Source of the DNA: Bacteroidota bacterium
GTDB taxonomy: Bacteria > Bacteroidota > Bacteroidia > NS11-12g > UBA955
Length of the DNA stretch: 64,000 bases
NCBI GenBank assembly: GCA_027488835.1
Contig: JAIYAW010000001.1
Location: 424,254 to 488,253 of the forward strand
Direction: 5' to 3'
Part shown: positions 1 through 10,752 of the stretch, in pieces
Layout: each line of letters begins with the position of its first letter
Position numbering within the stretch: position 1 is the stretch's first letter
Notes under the pieces: model-generated
The model's input: the letters and a program-made list of their open reading frames with translations, nothing else
Told to the model about the DNA's origin: nothing
Databases searched by the model: none
Made by a program: the position numbers and the translations under genes

Positions 1-434
1 AAAGGCTGGCAGTTTTGTATATAAGACATTATTTGATTGTTTGTTAACGGGTAGAATTCTACTTCGGTTGCATCGTGAAACACGTGGGTTTTCACATCTG
101 TTTTGATGCAAACCCCTGTATAGACGGCATGAATCCTGCCGCTTAATCGGGTTAACATTTCAACTGCTTCATCGATATTTTGGGGTTTGTTCAATACCAA
201 ATTGTCGATGCAAACAATGGTGTCTGCTGTAACCAATACATCACTTCCAATGGTCTGGATATAATGATTGGCCTTATACAATGCCAAATATTCGCATACC
301 TCTTCGTTTTTTAATTCGGAGGGATAATTCTCTTCAGCTTCAATATTTACTACTTCAAATAACAGTCCGCATTTAGACAATATTTCATGTCTACGTGGGG
401 ATTTTGATGCCAAGAGGATTTTAGGAAATTGCAT
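1..434 (-). CDS. maf: Maf-like nucleotide pyrophosphatase (septum formation inhibitor family), 3' end beyond window
   Basis: Minus-strand frame from the ATG at 434 reads MQFPKILLASKSPRRHEILSKCGLLFEVV...; the LASKSPRR motif is typical of Maf. Confidence 0.88.
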   Translation of the reverse strand, partial: MQFPKILLASKSPRRHEILSKCGLLFEVVNIEAEENYPSELKNEEVCEYLALYKANHYIQTIGSDVLVTADTIVCIDNLVLNKPQNIDEAVEMLTRLSGRIHAVYTGVCIKTDVKTHVFHDATEVEFYPLTNNQIMSYIQNCQP

Positions 435-437
435 GTT

Positions 438-1325
438 TTATGCAAAGTTTGGTGCAACCACCAAGTCTTTGGTTCCATGACTGTAGTCATAAAAACCGCG
501 ACCACTTTTCACACCCAAATCACCAGATGTAACCATATTCACCAATAGTGGAGATGGTGCATATTTTGGATTTCCAAAACCATCGTGAAGTACGCGTAAA
601 ATAGCCAAGCAAACGTCTAATCCAATAAAATCAGCCAATTGCAATGGTCCCATTGGATGTGCCATACCTAATTTCATGATGGTATCAATTTCGGCTACAC
701 CTGCAACACCTTCGTGAAGACTGCAAATGGCTTCGTTGATCATGGGCATAAGTACTCTGTTTGCAATAAAACCTGGGTAATCTTGGGTTAGGGCTGGAAC
801 TTTACCAAGTTTCTTAGACATTTCTAGTATTTCATTGGTAATTGCCTTGTCTGTTTTGAATCCCTCAATAACTTCAACAAGCTTCATAACCGGAACTGGG
901 TTCATGAAATGCATTCCAATTACTTTTTCAGGACGAGAGGTCACAGATGCGATTTTAGTAATAGAAATTGAGGAAGTATTACTAGCTAAAACACAATTTT
1001 CAGGTGTTAACGCGTCTAATTGTTTGAATATATTTAATTTGATTTCTACATTTTCTGTAGCGGCTTCAATAACTAAATCGGCATTGCTCACGCCTTCGGC
1101 AAGTTGGGTAAAGCATTTGATATTGGCCATGGCTTTGGCTTTATCATCTTCGGTAAGAGAACCTTTGGCAATTTGGCGGTCCATATTTTTTTGAATGGTA
1201 GCCATTGCTTTGTCGAGCATATCTTGCTTTACATCAATTAAGTTAACGGCATAACCGTTTTGTGCAAATACGTGTACAATGCCATTTCCCATTGTTCCAC
1301 CACCAATAACTGCAATTTGTTTCAT
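438..1325 (-). CDS. 3-hydroxybutyryl-CoA dehydrogenase
   Basis: IAVIGGGTMGNGIVHVFAQNGY NAD-binding motif, GMHFMNPVPVMKLVEVI and PGFIANRVLMPMINEA. Likely start is MKQIAVIGG at 1325 rather than the longer ORF start. Confidence 0.9.
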   Translation of the reverse strand: MKQIAVIGGGTMGNGIVHVFAQNGYAVNLIDVKQDMLDKAMATIQKNMDRQIAKGSLTEDDKAKAMANIKCFTQLAEGVSNADLVIEAATENVEIKLNIFKQLDALTPENCVLASNTSSISITKIASVTSRPEKVIGMHFMNPVPVMKLVEVIEGFKTDKAITNEILEMSKKLGKVPALTQDYPGFIANRVLMPMINEAICSLHEGVAGVAEIDTIMKLGMAHPMGPLQLADFIGLDVCLAILRVLHDGFGNPKYAPSPLLVNMVTSGDLGVKSGRGFYDYSHGTKDLVVAPNFA

Positions 1326-1377
1326 CGGGTGCAAATTTAGACAGAAATTGTTTGTTGACAAGCGCCAATAAATGAAT

Positions 1378-1385
1378 TATCTTTG
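1378..1385 (+). promoter_or_regulatory. Bacteroidota -7 element (TATCTTTG) upstream of queA
   Basis: Matches the TAnnTTTG consensus, 29 nt before the ATG. Confidence 0.55.
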
Positions 1386-1414
1386 CATCCCCAATTTAGG
1401 GGAAATACGTTCGT

Positions 1415-2461
1415 ATGAAATTATCTCAGTTTAAATTTGAGTTGCCTGAAGAGCTTATAGCACAGGAACCTTTAAAAACCCGCCACGATAGTCGCTTGCT
1501 GGTTGTACATCGCAAAGAAAGAAGAATAGAACACCGTAAGTTCCACGATATTCTAGATATTTTTAACGAAGGCGATGTTTTCGTTGTAAACAACACAAAA
1601 GTGTTTACAGCAAGAATGTACGGACAAAAAGAGAAAACCGGTGCGCAGATTGAAGTATTCTTGTTAAGAGAATTGAATCATGAATTGCGTTTGTGGGATG
1701 TTCTTGTTGACCCTGCGCGTAAAATTCGCGTTGGAAACAAATTGTATTTTGGTGATGACGATTTGGTTGCCGAAGTAGTTGACAACACCACCAGCAGAGG
1801 AAGAACCATTCGTTTCTTGTTTGATGGCGACGATGAAGCTTTTGACAAAGTAATCAAAAAATTGGGTGAAACTCCAATTCCAAAATACATTACCCGTGCC
1901 GTGAAAGAAGAAGATGAACTTTGGTATCAATCTTTATTTGCGAAACACGTGGGTGCTGTTGCAGCTCCTGCTGCTCAGCTGCACTTAACCCGTGAATTGT
2001 TAATGCGTTTAGACATCAAAGGTATTAATTTTGCTGAAGTTACCTTGCATTTGGGCTTAGGTGCCTTTAGAGAGGTTGAGGTTGAAGATTTGACCAAGCA
2101 CAAAATGGACAGTGAGTATTATAAAATTTCGCAAGAAACCTGTGATACTGTAAATCAAGCTGTAATTAACAAAAGCAGGGTAGTAGCAGTAGGTGGAAGT
2201 GTAATGCGTGCCATGGAAACCAGTGTGAGTTCAAATAAGACCCTGAATCCTAGCGAAGGATGGACAGATAAATTTTTGTTCCCACCTCAAGTATTTAACA
2301 TTGCCAATGCGTTTATAACAAATTTACACCAACCAGAATCTCCATTATATATGATGGCATGTGCTTACACAGACCATGAATTTATGGCAGAAATTTACCA
2401 AGAAGCAATCAAAGAAAAATACCGTTTCTTGTGCTATGGTGATGCCATGTTAATCTTGTAA
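1415..2461 (+). CDS. queA: S-adenosylmethionine:tRNA ribosyltransferase-isomerase
   Basis: [31 protein letters not shown] and [15 protein letters not shown]...[27 protein letters not shown] are QueA signatures. Confidence 0.95.
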   Translation: MKLSQFKFELPEELIAQEPLKTRHDSRLLVVHRKERRIEHRKFHDILDIFNEGDVFVVNNTKVFTARMYGQKEKTGAQIEVFLLRELNHELRLWDVLVDPARKIRVGNKLYFGDDDLVAEVVDNTTSRGRTIRFLFDGDDEAFDKVIKKLGETPIPKYITRAVKEEDELWYQSLFAKHVGAVAAPAAQLHLTRELLMRLDIKGINFAEVTLHLGLGAFREVEVEDLTKHKMDSEYYKISQETCDTVNQAVINKSRVVAVGGSVMRAMETSVSSNKTLNPSEGWTDKFLFPPQVFNIANAFITNLHQPESPLYMMACAYTDHEFMAEIYQEAIKEKYRFLCYGDAMLIL

Positions 2462-2483
2462 AAGAATTATTCATTGAATATTG

Positions 2484-2510
2484 AAAAAGGCTGCATTTGC
2501 AGCCTTTTTT
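2484..2510. terminator. Rho-independent terminator after queA
   Basis: aaaaaggctgcatttgcagcctttttt hairpin. The same 27-mer recurs at 15694-15720. Confidence 0.85.
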
Positions 2511-2544
2511 GTTTTATTAGATAAGATGAAATGTTAAAATACGA

Positions 2545-2688
2545 TTAACTTTTCTTCATCAGAAGGAAAATTATTTTGTTTTGGCGTTCTGTAATTTCAA
2601 TGAGAGATAAGATTTTTGCCAATAGCAAATCTTCTTCATGGCTGGAAAGGGAGTAATTATTCACAAAACAATTAGGTGCAGAATTTGA
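2545..2688 (-). pseudogene. Decayed XRE regulator: C-terminal fragment only
   Basis: Minus-strand frame SNSAPNCFVNNYSLSSHEEDLLLAKILSLIEITERQNKIIFLLMKKS* aligns with the C-terminus of the intact XRE ORF at 14769-15173 (SNSAPNGIVNNYGLPNEERDLLLTQIKSLNEVVERQNKMIDLLMKKNS*). No in-frame start or HTH portion is present. Confidence 0.85.
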
Positions 2689-2731
2689 TATTTTTTTATG
2701 TCTCCTGTGTTAAAGTGTACTTGTAGTTTAA

Positions 2732-2763
2732 CAAATACAAACAAATAGGAACTTTTTACAAAC
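2732..2763 (-). promoter_or_regulatory. Conserved XRE-associated promoter/operator-like element, copy A
   Basis: Minus strand gtttgtaaaaagttcctatttgtttgtatttg; near-identical to copies at 15186-15216 and 44472-44505. Confidence 0.6.
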
Positions 2764-2976
2764 AATTAATTTCTTATCATAAATTAAATCAAAACGGTCA
2801 CAAATATTTATAAACAAATCGACAAATTCATTTATCTAATTTATATCAAATATTAATCTTTTTTATGATTTTTTAAATTTCTTATTTACATAATTTCCCG
2901 CACATTATTTTTTCAACATTTTATAATTAAATGGTTGAAATTGCTGAAATCATAAGTAAATTTGCGGCAATTTTAT

Positions 2977-3534
2977 ATGTTGATTAGGATTCTGGCGGCG
3001 GTTTTATTGTTAGTTTTACTCCCTTTTTTATTGATTGTTTTTTTCTTCATTTACATTGAAGATGGCTATCCATTTGTTTTCAAACAATTTAGAATTGGTC
3101 AACATGAACGGGTGTTTATTTTTTACAAAATACGAACAATGCGTAGAAATACCCCTGAAAGATCAACAAAGGAAATTGATGAATCTGAGAACTGGGTATT
3201 AAAGACGGGTTATTATTTGAGGAAGTATTCAATAGATGAATCTTTGAATCTTTTGAATATTGTGAAAGGGGATATGAAATTTATTGGTCCTCGACCTTTG
3301 ATTATCGGAGAGGTAGATATGCACGCAAGACGAAAAGAGCTTGGCATTACAAAACAAAAACCTGGCATTACTGGTTGGGCCCAAATTAATGGGCGAGACG
3401 TGATTTCTGATGAAAGGAAATTGGAATTGGAAAAATATTATTTAGATAACCAGAGTATCAAACTGCGATTTGTTATTTTGCTGAAAACAATTTACTATGT
3501 TGTCTATTCAGTAAGGCAAAAATTGTTCAAATAA
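2977..3534 (+). CDS. Bacterial sugar transferase (undecaprenyl-phosphate glycosyl-1-phosphate transferase)
   Basis: FKQFRIGQHERVFIFYKIRTMR, IDESLNLLNIVKGDMKFIGPRPL and PGITGWAQINGRD signatures. Confidence 0.92.
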   Translation: MLIRILAAVLLLVLLPFLLIVFFFIYIEDGYPFVFKQFRIGQHERVFIFYKIRTMRRNTPERSTKEIDESENWVLKTGYYLRKYSIDESLNLLNIVKGDMKFIGPRPLIIGEVDMHARRKELGITKQKPGITGWAQINGRDVISDERKLELEKYYLDNQSIKLRFVILLKTIYYVVYSVRQKLFK

Positions 3535-3685
3535 CATGGATACAATCGATATAGATATTACAGTCTATGTTACCAAAATGTAACAAAGGGAACCAATTTT
3601 ATTTCGCATCTTTGTTGTTGTCATAATGAGTATACAATATATGTAACTCAGGGGGCGAAGCTGTAAATTAATGTGACTATAAAAA

Positions 3686-6082
3686 ATGCAAAATATTAAA
3701 ATAAACATGTTCAATTATAATTTTAAAGTAGGAATATTTTTGTTCCTTTTGTTGTCAACAATTTCTATTCAAGCCCAAATTATGGGAGGGAAATCCAAAG
3801 CCAGTGATTATTCCGATCAAGAGCTAATTCAGATGATTGAAAAGGCAGAAGCTGCTGGACTCAGTGAGAATCAGGTGGTTGATTTGGCACGTGCACGTGG
3901 AATTGCAGAGAATGAAATGGAATTGTTCAAACAGCGTATTCAACAATTGAAAAATGGCTCAAGATCTGGATCTGAAATAACAAATAAAGTTGAACCAGAA
4001 CAAAAAATTTCGAATAATCCAAAAAGCAATGTTGTGTCTGTGCCTTCGGAATTAAATAATTCAATTGAACAACCAGCCGGAATCATTGCAACATCTTTGG
4101 ATATTTCCAAAATATTTGACGAAAAACGTTTTCCCGCTTTTGCAAATGGCAGAACAATCAAAGCGCCTGACCAATATATTATTGGTGTTGGTGATGAAAT
4201 AAGCATTACCGTTTTTGGAAATAGTTATTTCAATAAAGTGAGCCGTGTAGATGATCGGGGTAGAATTGATTTGGGAACGGCATTGGGTAAAATTTATGTA
4301 AAAGGTCTTGCTTTTGGGCAATTAGAAAAAGTAATTCGCGCTGCGGTTGGGCAGAAAATTAATTTAGGTGGAAACGAACTCGAGGTGGATTTGTCATTTT
4401 CGAGACAAATATCGGTGAATGTTACCGGTGAAATTCAAAAACCTGGGACCTATCAAGTGCCTGCGGCAAATACTGTATTCAATTTATTGGTTCTCTCTGG
4501 AGGACCTACCGCAAATGGGAGTGTGAGAAATATTGAAATCATTAAGTCAGGAAAAGTTACGTTAAATTTTGATTTATATGAATATTTGGTTAATCCAAAG
4601 TCAAATATATTTCTTGAGGATGGTGACCATATTGTTATCAAACCTGCATTGAAGCGATTGGTTTTTGGTGGAGGTGTTTTGCGCCCAGGCCGAATAGAGT
4701 TAAAAGAAAATGAGTACCTAGCCGATGCAATAAAATATGCGGGAGGTTTTTCAACAAAAGCAGATCCTTCAAGAATTACAATTTCACGATTGAATGGGAA
4801 AGATCGAACATTGTCTCAAATAGATTTTGGAAAGGCTTCAAATGAGAATTTGTTAAAATTAAATGACGGAGATAATATTTTTGTATTTGAACAGGGGGAG
4901 GTAATTCAAAATCAGGTGAATGTAAGTGGGGAAGTTTATTTTCCTGGCAACTATGCAATAAGAAACGAGTTGTCTGTAAAACAGCTTTTGGATTTGGCTG
5001 GTGGATTAACGCCTCAATCAAATTTGGAAATGGCATTTGTGATTCGAACACTTGAAAATGGCATGTCTGAATATATTAAGTTGCCATTGTCTGGTTCGGA
5101 AATGAGCCAATTTAAATTAGAAAACAAAGATCAACTTGTTATTTTTGCCCAATCTCGATTTGAGGATGTATTTCAAGTTGAAGTAAGGGGTGAAGTGAGA
5201 AACCCCGTAAAGATTGACTTTAAAAAAGGATTGACGCTCAATGTGCTTTTGGATTATGCCGGTGGGCTTAAATACAGTGCGGATGCTACAGAAGTAGAGA
5301 TTTTGAGAAGCTCAGTATTTAAAGATGAGTTTAAGCCAGGTAATAAAAATAAAACAGAGTCAATTCGTGTTACCCTAAACCCCAATAAAAAAGGGGTCAT
5401 TGAAGATATTCAATTAATGGCTGAGGATATTGTAATCGTGCGAAAAGTCTCCAATTTGAATGATCGAATTGGTGTATCCATAGAAGGGGAGGTTTTACAT
5501 CCTGGACAATTTGTACTCGCGAAAAACGAAGACAGAGTAAAGGATTTAATTGAAAAATGTGGAGGATTTACTGAATTTGCTTTTATGGATGGTGCAAAAT
5601 TGATTCGAAACGGAGGAGTTCAATTGGTTTTTGATTTAAACAATGTGATTAAAAATAAAAATAGTATGTACAATTATCGACTAGAGGATGGTGATCGATT
5701 AATTGTGCCTTTGAAAAAGGATTTTGTGATCATTCCCAATACAGATACTTTGTTAAATAATGGTAAAATTTTCGCTCCCTTTGTTTCCGGTAAAAGGGCA
5801 GGATTTTATTTGAAACACTATTCTTTGGGCTTCAATCAGAGCTACCGTAAAAATTTGTTGTATTTGCGTGAACCTGGTGGGAGAATTATAAGATCGAAGA
5901 ATTTTCTATTCTTTATCGTTACCCCAAAAGCAAAAGCAGGATCTGAAATATTCTTTCAACCTGCACCTAAAAAAGAAATTCGCCAAAGAAAGGAAACCGA
6001 TTGGAATCGTACAATCGAAAATTTCACAGTAAAACTTACGGGAATAGCTACACTTTGGATCTTGTTAACTCGCATAAAATAA
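3686..6082 (+). CDS. Outer-membrane polysaccharide export protein (Wza-like, multiple SLBB domains)
   Basis: Signal peptide; PDQYIIGVGDEISITVFGN poly_export motif; repeated VSGEVYFPGNY / VRGEVRNPVKI / IEGEVLHPGQF SLBB-like units. Confidence 0.9.
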   Translation: MQNIKINMFNYNFKVGIFLFLLLSTISIQAQIMGGKSKASDYSDQELIQMIEKAEAAGLSENQVVDLARARGIAENEMELFKQRIQQLKNGSRSGSEITNKVEPEQKISNNPKSNVVSVPSELNNSIEQPAGIIATSLDISKIFDEKRFPAFANGRTIKAPDQYIIGVGDEISITVFGNSYFNKVSRVDDRGRIDLGTALGKIYVKGLAFGQLEKVIRAAVGQKINLGGNELEVDLSFSRQISVNVTGEIQKPGTYQVPAANTVFNLLVLSGGPTANGSVRNIEIIKSGKVTLNFDLYEYLVNPKSNIFLEDGDHIVIKPALKRLVFGGGVLRPGRIELKENEYLADAIKYAGGFSTKADPSRITISRLNGKDRTLSQIDFGKASNENLLKLNDGDNIFVFEQGEVIQNQVNVSGEVYFPGNYAIRNELSVKQLLDLAGGLTPQSNLEMAFVIRTLENGMSEYIKLPLSGSEMSQFKLENKDQLVIFAQSRFEDVFQVEVRGEVRNPVKIDFKKGLTLNVLLDYAGGLKYSADATEVEILRSSVFKDEFKPGNKNKTESIRVTLNPNKKGVIEDIQLMAEDIVIVRKVSNLNDRIGVSIEGEVLHPGQFVLAKNEDRVKDLIEKCGGFTEFAFMDGAKLIRNGGVQLVFDLNNVIKNKNSMYNYRLEDGDRLIVPLKKDFVIIPNTDTLLNNGKIFAPFVSGKRAGFYLKHYSLGFNQSYRKNLLYLREPGGRIIRSKNFLFFIVTPKAKAGSEIFFQPAPKKEIRQRKETDWNRTIENFTVKLTGIATLWILLTRIK

Positions 6083-6090
6083 ATTAAAAA

Positions 6091-7128
6091 ATGAGTCAAG
6101 AATTAAAACCCCATGCAAGATTAAAAGATGATGAAATATCATTGCCCGACTTGTTGGTGAAAATAAAAAACGGAATACAGATACTAAAAAAGAACTGGTG
6201 GAAATTACTCATTGCAGGTATTATTGGTGCAAGTTTAGGATTTGTATACAACAGTGTCAAAAAAACAAAGTATACTGCTGAATTGGTTTTTGTTGCAGCA
6301 GAAGCTGAAGAAGGAGGCATGAGCAAGTTGAGTGCAATAGGGTCGCAATTTGGATTTGATCTTGGTGGGGGAAGTTCTGGTGCTTTTGGCGGTGATAATT
6401 TATTGGAATTGATGAAAAGCCGGAGATTGGTTGAGCAAACGCTATTTGACAGCTTAGAGCACAACGGCAAAAAAAATCGATTATTAGAATATTATTTAAA
6501 AAGAGATTCACAAGAAAAGTCGGAAATTCCGGCAGTTGAATTAAGGTCCATAAGAAAAAGGGAAGATTGTTTGTTCCGACAAGATTCATTGTTAAAGGTT
6601 GTATACGACCGAATTATTAAAGGAGGATTGGTGGTTGCAAATCAGGACAAAGAATTGGCCTTCAAGAAAGTATCTTTTACTGATATTGATCCTGTATTTG
6701 CCAAAGCTTTTGTAGAGAAATTAACGGATAATGTAACTTCATTTTACTTAGAGACAAAATTTCGTCAATCGAGAGAAAATATCAGAATGCTCGATAGAAA
6801 AGCAGACAGTGTAGAGCGGGTATTGCGTTCCAAAATGCTTTCTGCTGCCATTCAACGAGATCAAAATCAATTTTTAACGAACAATGAAGGATCCGTTCAA
6901 ATGATCAAACAGCAAATGGAGGTACAATTATTCACTACTTTGTATGGGGAAGTTGTGAAGAATCTTGAATTATCAAAAACAATGGCGGCTCACAATCAGC
7001 CTTTGATACAAATAATTGATAGCCCCAGATTTCCCTTAGAAAATGACGGTGGCGGCTTGCTAAAGTTTATGTTTTTGGGATGGATTTTGGGTGTAGTGGT
7101 GGTGACTATACGTTTGTTCATTAAATAA
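6091..7128 (+). CDS. Polysaccharide chain-length determinant (Wzz-type) without kinase domain
   Basis: Two terminal TM segments (NWWKLLIAGIIGASLGFVYN and FMFLGWILGVVVVTI) with a coiled-coil region between; no Walker motifs. Confidence 0.8.
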   Translation: MSQELKPHARLKDDEISLPDLLVKIKNGIQILKKNWWKLLIAGIIGASLGFVYNSVKKTKYTAELVFVAAEAEEGGMSKLSAIGSQFGFDLGGGSSGAFGGDNLLELMKSRRLVEQTLFDSLEHNGKKNRLLEYYLKRDSQEKSEIPAVELRSIRKREDCLFRQDSLLKVVYDRIIKGGLVVANQDKELAFKKVSFTDIDPVFAKAFVEKLTDNVTSFYLETKFRQSRENIRMLDRKADSVERVLRSKMLSAAIQRDQNQFLTNNEGSVQMIKQQMEVQLFTTLYGEVVKNLELSKTMAAHNQPLIQIIDSPRFPLENDGGGLLKFMFLGWILGVVVVTIRLFIK

Positions 7129-7134
7129 AATTAT

Positions 7135-8439
7135 TTGAGTTATTACCAATCATTAAAATTAAGAATTGGTCAAAATGAGTTAATAAAAGATTCATTTTGG
7201 GCTTTGTTAGGGAATTTTTTCGGGAAAGGACTTTCTTTTGCTGCCGGTATTTATGTTGCAAGGTTTTTGGGGAAAGAGGTTTTTGGAGAATATGGAATGA
7301 TAAGAAATACAGTTGTTTCGATTTCAATTTTTTCTACTTTTGGCTTGGGTTATACGGTAACTAAATTCGTTGCAGATTTGCGAGAATCGAAGGATAGAAA
7401 TGTGATTCAAATTGTGAATAACACGAATAAAATCACTTGGATTTCTAGTGGAATTTTAACATTGTTATTAATCATATTTGCTGATCAGGTAGCTCTTCTA
7501 GGACTTAAAGCTGCACACTTGTCGAATACATTAAGAATTGTTGCCCTATGGGTTTTATTCAACGCGCTAACTACATCTCAAATTGGTGTGTTAGCGGGAT
7601 TAGGTAAATTTAAATTAATGGCTAAATGGAATGCCTTGATTGGGGTAATTACATTTTTAAGCATTGTTGCACTAACGTACTATTATAATTTGAACGGAGC
7701 GTTAATAGGTTTATTGATAACGCAAATAGCAAATTGGTTAATTTACAATTATTTGATAAAAAAGGAATTGGATTTTTTTATAAACGTAAATGCTAGCAAT
7801 GAATCATATGATGCTTCGAAATTGATAACTTTTTCAATTCCTGTCGCTATGCAAGAAATTTCCTATTCACTTTTAAGTTGGCTTACGAGCTTTATTTTTT
7901 TGAGTTACTCTAGTTATTCAGAATTTGGTATTTTTAACGCGGGATTGCAGGTAAGCGTAATGATATTATTTATTCCAGGAATTTTGAGAAATGTATTCTT
8001 GTCTCATTTGTCAGTTACATTAAATGAAGTTGAGTCTTACAAGAAAGTTTTGAGAACTACAATTAAGATAAACTTAATTTCAACGCTATTGCCTGTTATT
8101 TTTATATTGCTTTTTTTAAATCCAATTCAACAAATGTATGGGCCTAACTATGCCAATATTAAGCTCGTGATCATATTGCTTTCCATAAATACAATACCAA
8201 TGAGTGTAATCAATGTTTATTCTCAGTCGTTTTTATCAAAAGGAAAGAATTGGATATTGTTTTGGATTAAGCTGATTAAGGATTTGTTGGTGATAATCGT
8301 CTTCATATTATTTGTCTTATCAAAGCTTAACGCATCCATAGCGTTATCAATTTCATCAATAGTATTGAATGTGTTATTTTTAATATTTATTATTTTGTTA
8401 AATAATAAGTTAATTACTAAAAGTTCAATTATTGCTTAA
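7135..8439 (+). CDS. Oligosaccharide flippase (Wzx/MATE-like)
   Basis: DSFWALLGNFFGKGLSFAAGIYVARFLGKEVFGEYGM N-terminus and multiple TM helices. TTG start in the ORF track. Confidence 0.88.
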   Translation: MSYYQSLKLRIGQNELIKDSFWALLGNFFGKGLSFAAGIYVARFLGKEVFGEYGMIRNTVVSISIFSTFGLGYTVTKFVADLRESKDRNVIQIVNNTNKITWISSGILTLLLIIFADQVALLGLKAAHLSNTLRIVALWVLFNALTTSQIGVLAGLGKFKLMAKWNALIGVITFLSIVALTYYYNLNGALIGLLITQIANWLIYNYLIKKELDFFINVNASNESYDASKLITFSIPVAMQEISYSLLSWLTSFIFLSYSSYSEFGIFNAGLQVSVMILFIPGILRNVFLSHLSVTLNEVESYKKVLRTTIKINLISTLLPVIFILLFLNPIQQMYGPNYANIKLVIILLSINTIPMSVINVYSQSFLSKGKNWILFWIKLIKDLLVIIVFILFVLSKLNASIALSISSIVLNVLFLIFIILLNNKLITKSSIIA

Positions 8440-8442
8440 ATT

Positions 8443-9639
8443 ATGGCATTGAAATTCAAAATCATTCATCTCTATTTTCTCGGAATTATTGCAACGCTAT
8501 TGTCGCAGCTTCCATTATTTATAGAAAATGGGACGAGTCAATACTTTCAAATTGTTTGGATTCTGCCAATAATGGGTTTGTTTTATGTGAAACATTTTAG
8601 GTTAAATAAAGTAATTGTTAGTTTGTTGATTGTAACAATTTTATTGACTGTATTTGTTGTTTTAATGTCGTTTTTTAATACAAATTTATATTTTAAATCT
8701 CCGCATTTGATAAATATTATTAAGAGTCTTTTTATTTTGATTATATCTTTTAACTATTCATTTTTTGTGGATATTGATTTCTTTAGCAATAAAATGGGTT
8801 GGATTTCCTTTTTGTTGGGTTCAATTATTTGCTTTAGTGTTTATGTCCAAGTTTTAAATAGCAACATTGCAATCACGGATAGGACTTATGCTTATGCTGC
8901 GAAGAATTCAGTTTCACAAATAATAATAAGTTGTTTAATCATTACTTTCTTTTTTGTTTCAAATCAAAGCAACCTTTGGGGAATGATGTTGAAATTATTG
9001 AAATTTGTGTTTATTGCGTTTGGCATTTATGTACTCTTCATTTTGAAGAGTAGGGCAACGATTTTAGGACTTATTTTTTTTATATGGGTAATTTTTAAAA
9101 GAAAAGACGCCTCGCCGAAATATTTTCTGATCCTATTTCTTTGTCTCTTTGTCATAACATTATTTTTTTTTAATGACTTGAGAAATTTACTCTTTTATAA
9201 TATCATTTTTGCTGGACGTGATTTGAATGATTTGAATGACGCGACAAGCGGTAGAATTGGCTTTTTTTCTGATTTTCCCGATTTATTTTTAGATAATATG
9301 TTTCTTGGTCATGGTTTTATTTTTAATGAAAGTTTTCCATTATCTGTGCTTTTAGATTATGGGATCATTGGCGGGACAATGGTATTTTATTTCGCATTAA
9401 TTCCTTTAGTTTACCTGAAACAAATGTGGAATTTAAGTAATTATAACTTATCAGCTGTTTTTATTTCATTGGTATTAATATACTATTTTAACTCTTTGTT
9501 TGAACAGCAGGCACCTTTTGGCCCTGGCGCTAAGAACTTTTTTTTGTGGGTTTTTCTGGGTTTTGTAATGTTTAGATGCGACGATTTATTTCTAAAATTC
9601 AACAGCGACAAATGTGAACCAATTCTGCAGGTAAAATGA
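8443..9639 (+). CDS. O-antigen polymerase/ligase-like membrane protein (Wzy/WaaL-like)
   Basis: Polytopic hydrophobic ORF with KSRATILGLIFF and a periplasmic loop ending SGRIGFFSDFPDLFLDNMFLGHGF, between flippase and glycosyltransferases. Confidence 0.75.
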   Translation: MALKFKIIHLYFLGIIATLLSQLPLFIENGTSQYFQIVWILPIMGLFYVKHFRLNKVIVSLLIVTILLTVFVVLMSFFNTNLYFKSPHLINIIKSLFILIISFNYSFFVDIDFFSNKMGWISFLLGSIICFSVYVQVLNSNIAITDRTYAYAAKNSVSQIIISCLIITFFFVSNQSNLWGMMLKLLKFVFIAFGIYVLFILKSRATILGLIFFIWVIFKRKDASPKYFLILFLCLFVITLFFFNDLRNLLFYNIIFAGRDLNDLNDATSGRIGFFSDFPDLFLDNMFLGHGFIFNESFPLSVLLDYGIIGGTMVFYFALIPLVYLKQMWNLSNYNLSAVFISLVLIYYFNSLFEQQAPFGPGAKNFFLWVFLGFVMFRCDDLFLKFNSDKCEPILQVK

Positions 9640-9720
9640 GTTTAATTTTTATTTTGTTTGTGACGAATTTAACATTTATCGTATGATTTTAACAAAAACA
9701 CAAAAGAACTAACTTTACCC

Positions 9721-10752
9721 ATGAAAATTATATTTCTCGTAATCGATTACATGCCGCATCAATTAACATCGATTAATGCATTAATTGAAAACTATAATGT
9801 GGAGGTACATTCAATCACTTTTAAAAAGTCGATACCCTCAAAAGTTCTACCTAAACATTTTTATTATCAATATAATGAAACTGAACGTTCCTTATTTCTT
9901 AAATTAATACTAGATTTAAAACCTGACGCATTGGTTGTTGCTGGATGGTTAGTTAGCGACTTTACTTGGTTGTCTAAGCATATACGAAAATATCTTGACA
10001 TTCCTGTTATTGCTTATTCTGATACCCCTTGGTATGGCACTTTCAGGCAAAAAATCAATTGTTTAATAAGTCCTCTACATTTGAAAAAAGCCTTTACCCA
10101 CATTTGGGTCGCAGGAATATATCAATTCGAATATGCAAGGAGATTGGGGTTTGCAAAATCCAATATTTTGTTTAACGCATTAAGTTGTAGTCCTGCATTT
10201 TTCGGTAAACAAATCAATAAATTGAATGTTGGCCAAATTAAGAATAAAAAATTGTTATTTATAGGGCGTTTTGTAAATGTAAAAGGCATAGATCTTTTGC
10301 TTGAGGCATGGGCAAATATTCAGAATAAACAAGGTTGGGAATTAACTTTGATTGGAGAAGGTCCATTAAAACCTAATAAAAATTTAGAGGCGGTAATTGT
10401 AAAGGATTATATGGATAATCATGAATTAATTCTTGAAATGACCAATGCCAATTGTTTTATTTTACCGTCGATTTTTGAACCTTGGGGTGTAGTTCTGCAT
10501 GAGGCTGCAGCAATGGGTCTTCCTTTAATTGCGACCAATGCCTGTGGAGCAATCCCACATTTTTTAGTGAATAATTTTAATGGATATGTTGTTGAACCAG
10601 ATATAAAATCAATTCAAGATGCTATTTTTAAAATGATAAATCTTAACAAAGAAAAATTGTTCGAATTTTCAGAAAATAGCCGGCTACTGGCTTCTAATAT
10701 TACTCCAGATAAGGGAGCTTCCTCTATTTATTCAATTATTTCTAAATCATGA
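9721..10752 (+). CDS. Glycosyltransferase (GT-B, family 4-like)
   Basis: LLFIGRFVNVKGIDLLLEAW, LPSIFEPWGVVLHEAAAMGLPLIAT. Confidence 0.88.
   Translation: MKIIFLVIDYMPHQLTSINALIENYNVEVHSITFKKSIPSKVLPKHFYYQYNETERSLFLKLILDLKPDALVVAGWLVSDFTWLSKHIRKYLDIPVIAYSDTPWYGTFRQKINCLISPLHLKKAFTHIWVAGIYQFEYARRLGFAKSNILFNALSCSPAFFGKQINKLNVGQIKNKKLLFIGRFVNVKGIDLLLEAWANIQNKQGWELTLIGEGPLKPNKNLEAVIVKDYMDNHELILEMTNANCFILPSIFEPWGVVLHEAAAMGLPLIATNACGAIPHFLVNNFNGYVVEPDIKSIQDAIFKMINLNKEKLFEFSENSRLLASNITPDKGASSIYSIISKS

Noticed and set aside
835-1194. 119-aa plus-strand ORF
   Set aside because: Antisense shadow of the 3-hydroxybutyryl-CoA dehydrogenase gene.
3640-3680. JUMPstart/ops antitermination element before the export gene
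   Set aside because: gggggcgaagctgtaa only loosely resembles ops (GGCGGTAG) and no RfaH/UpxY-type gene is in the cluster.
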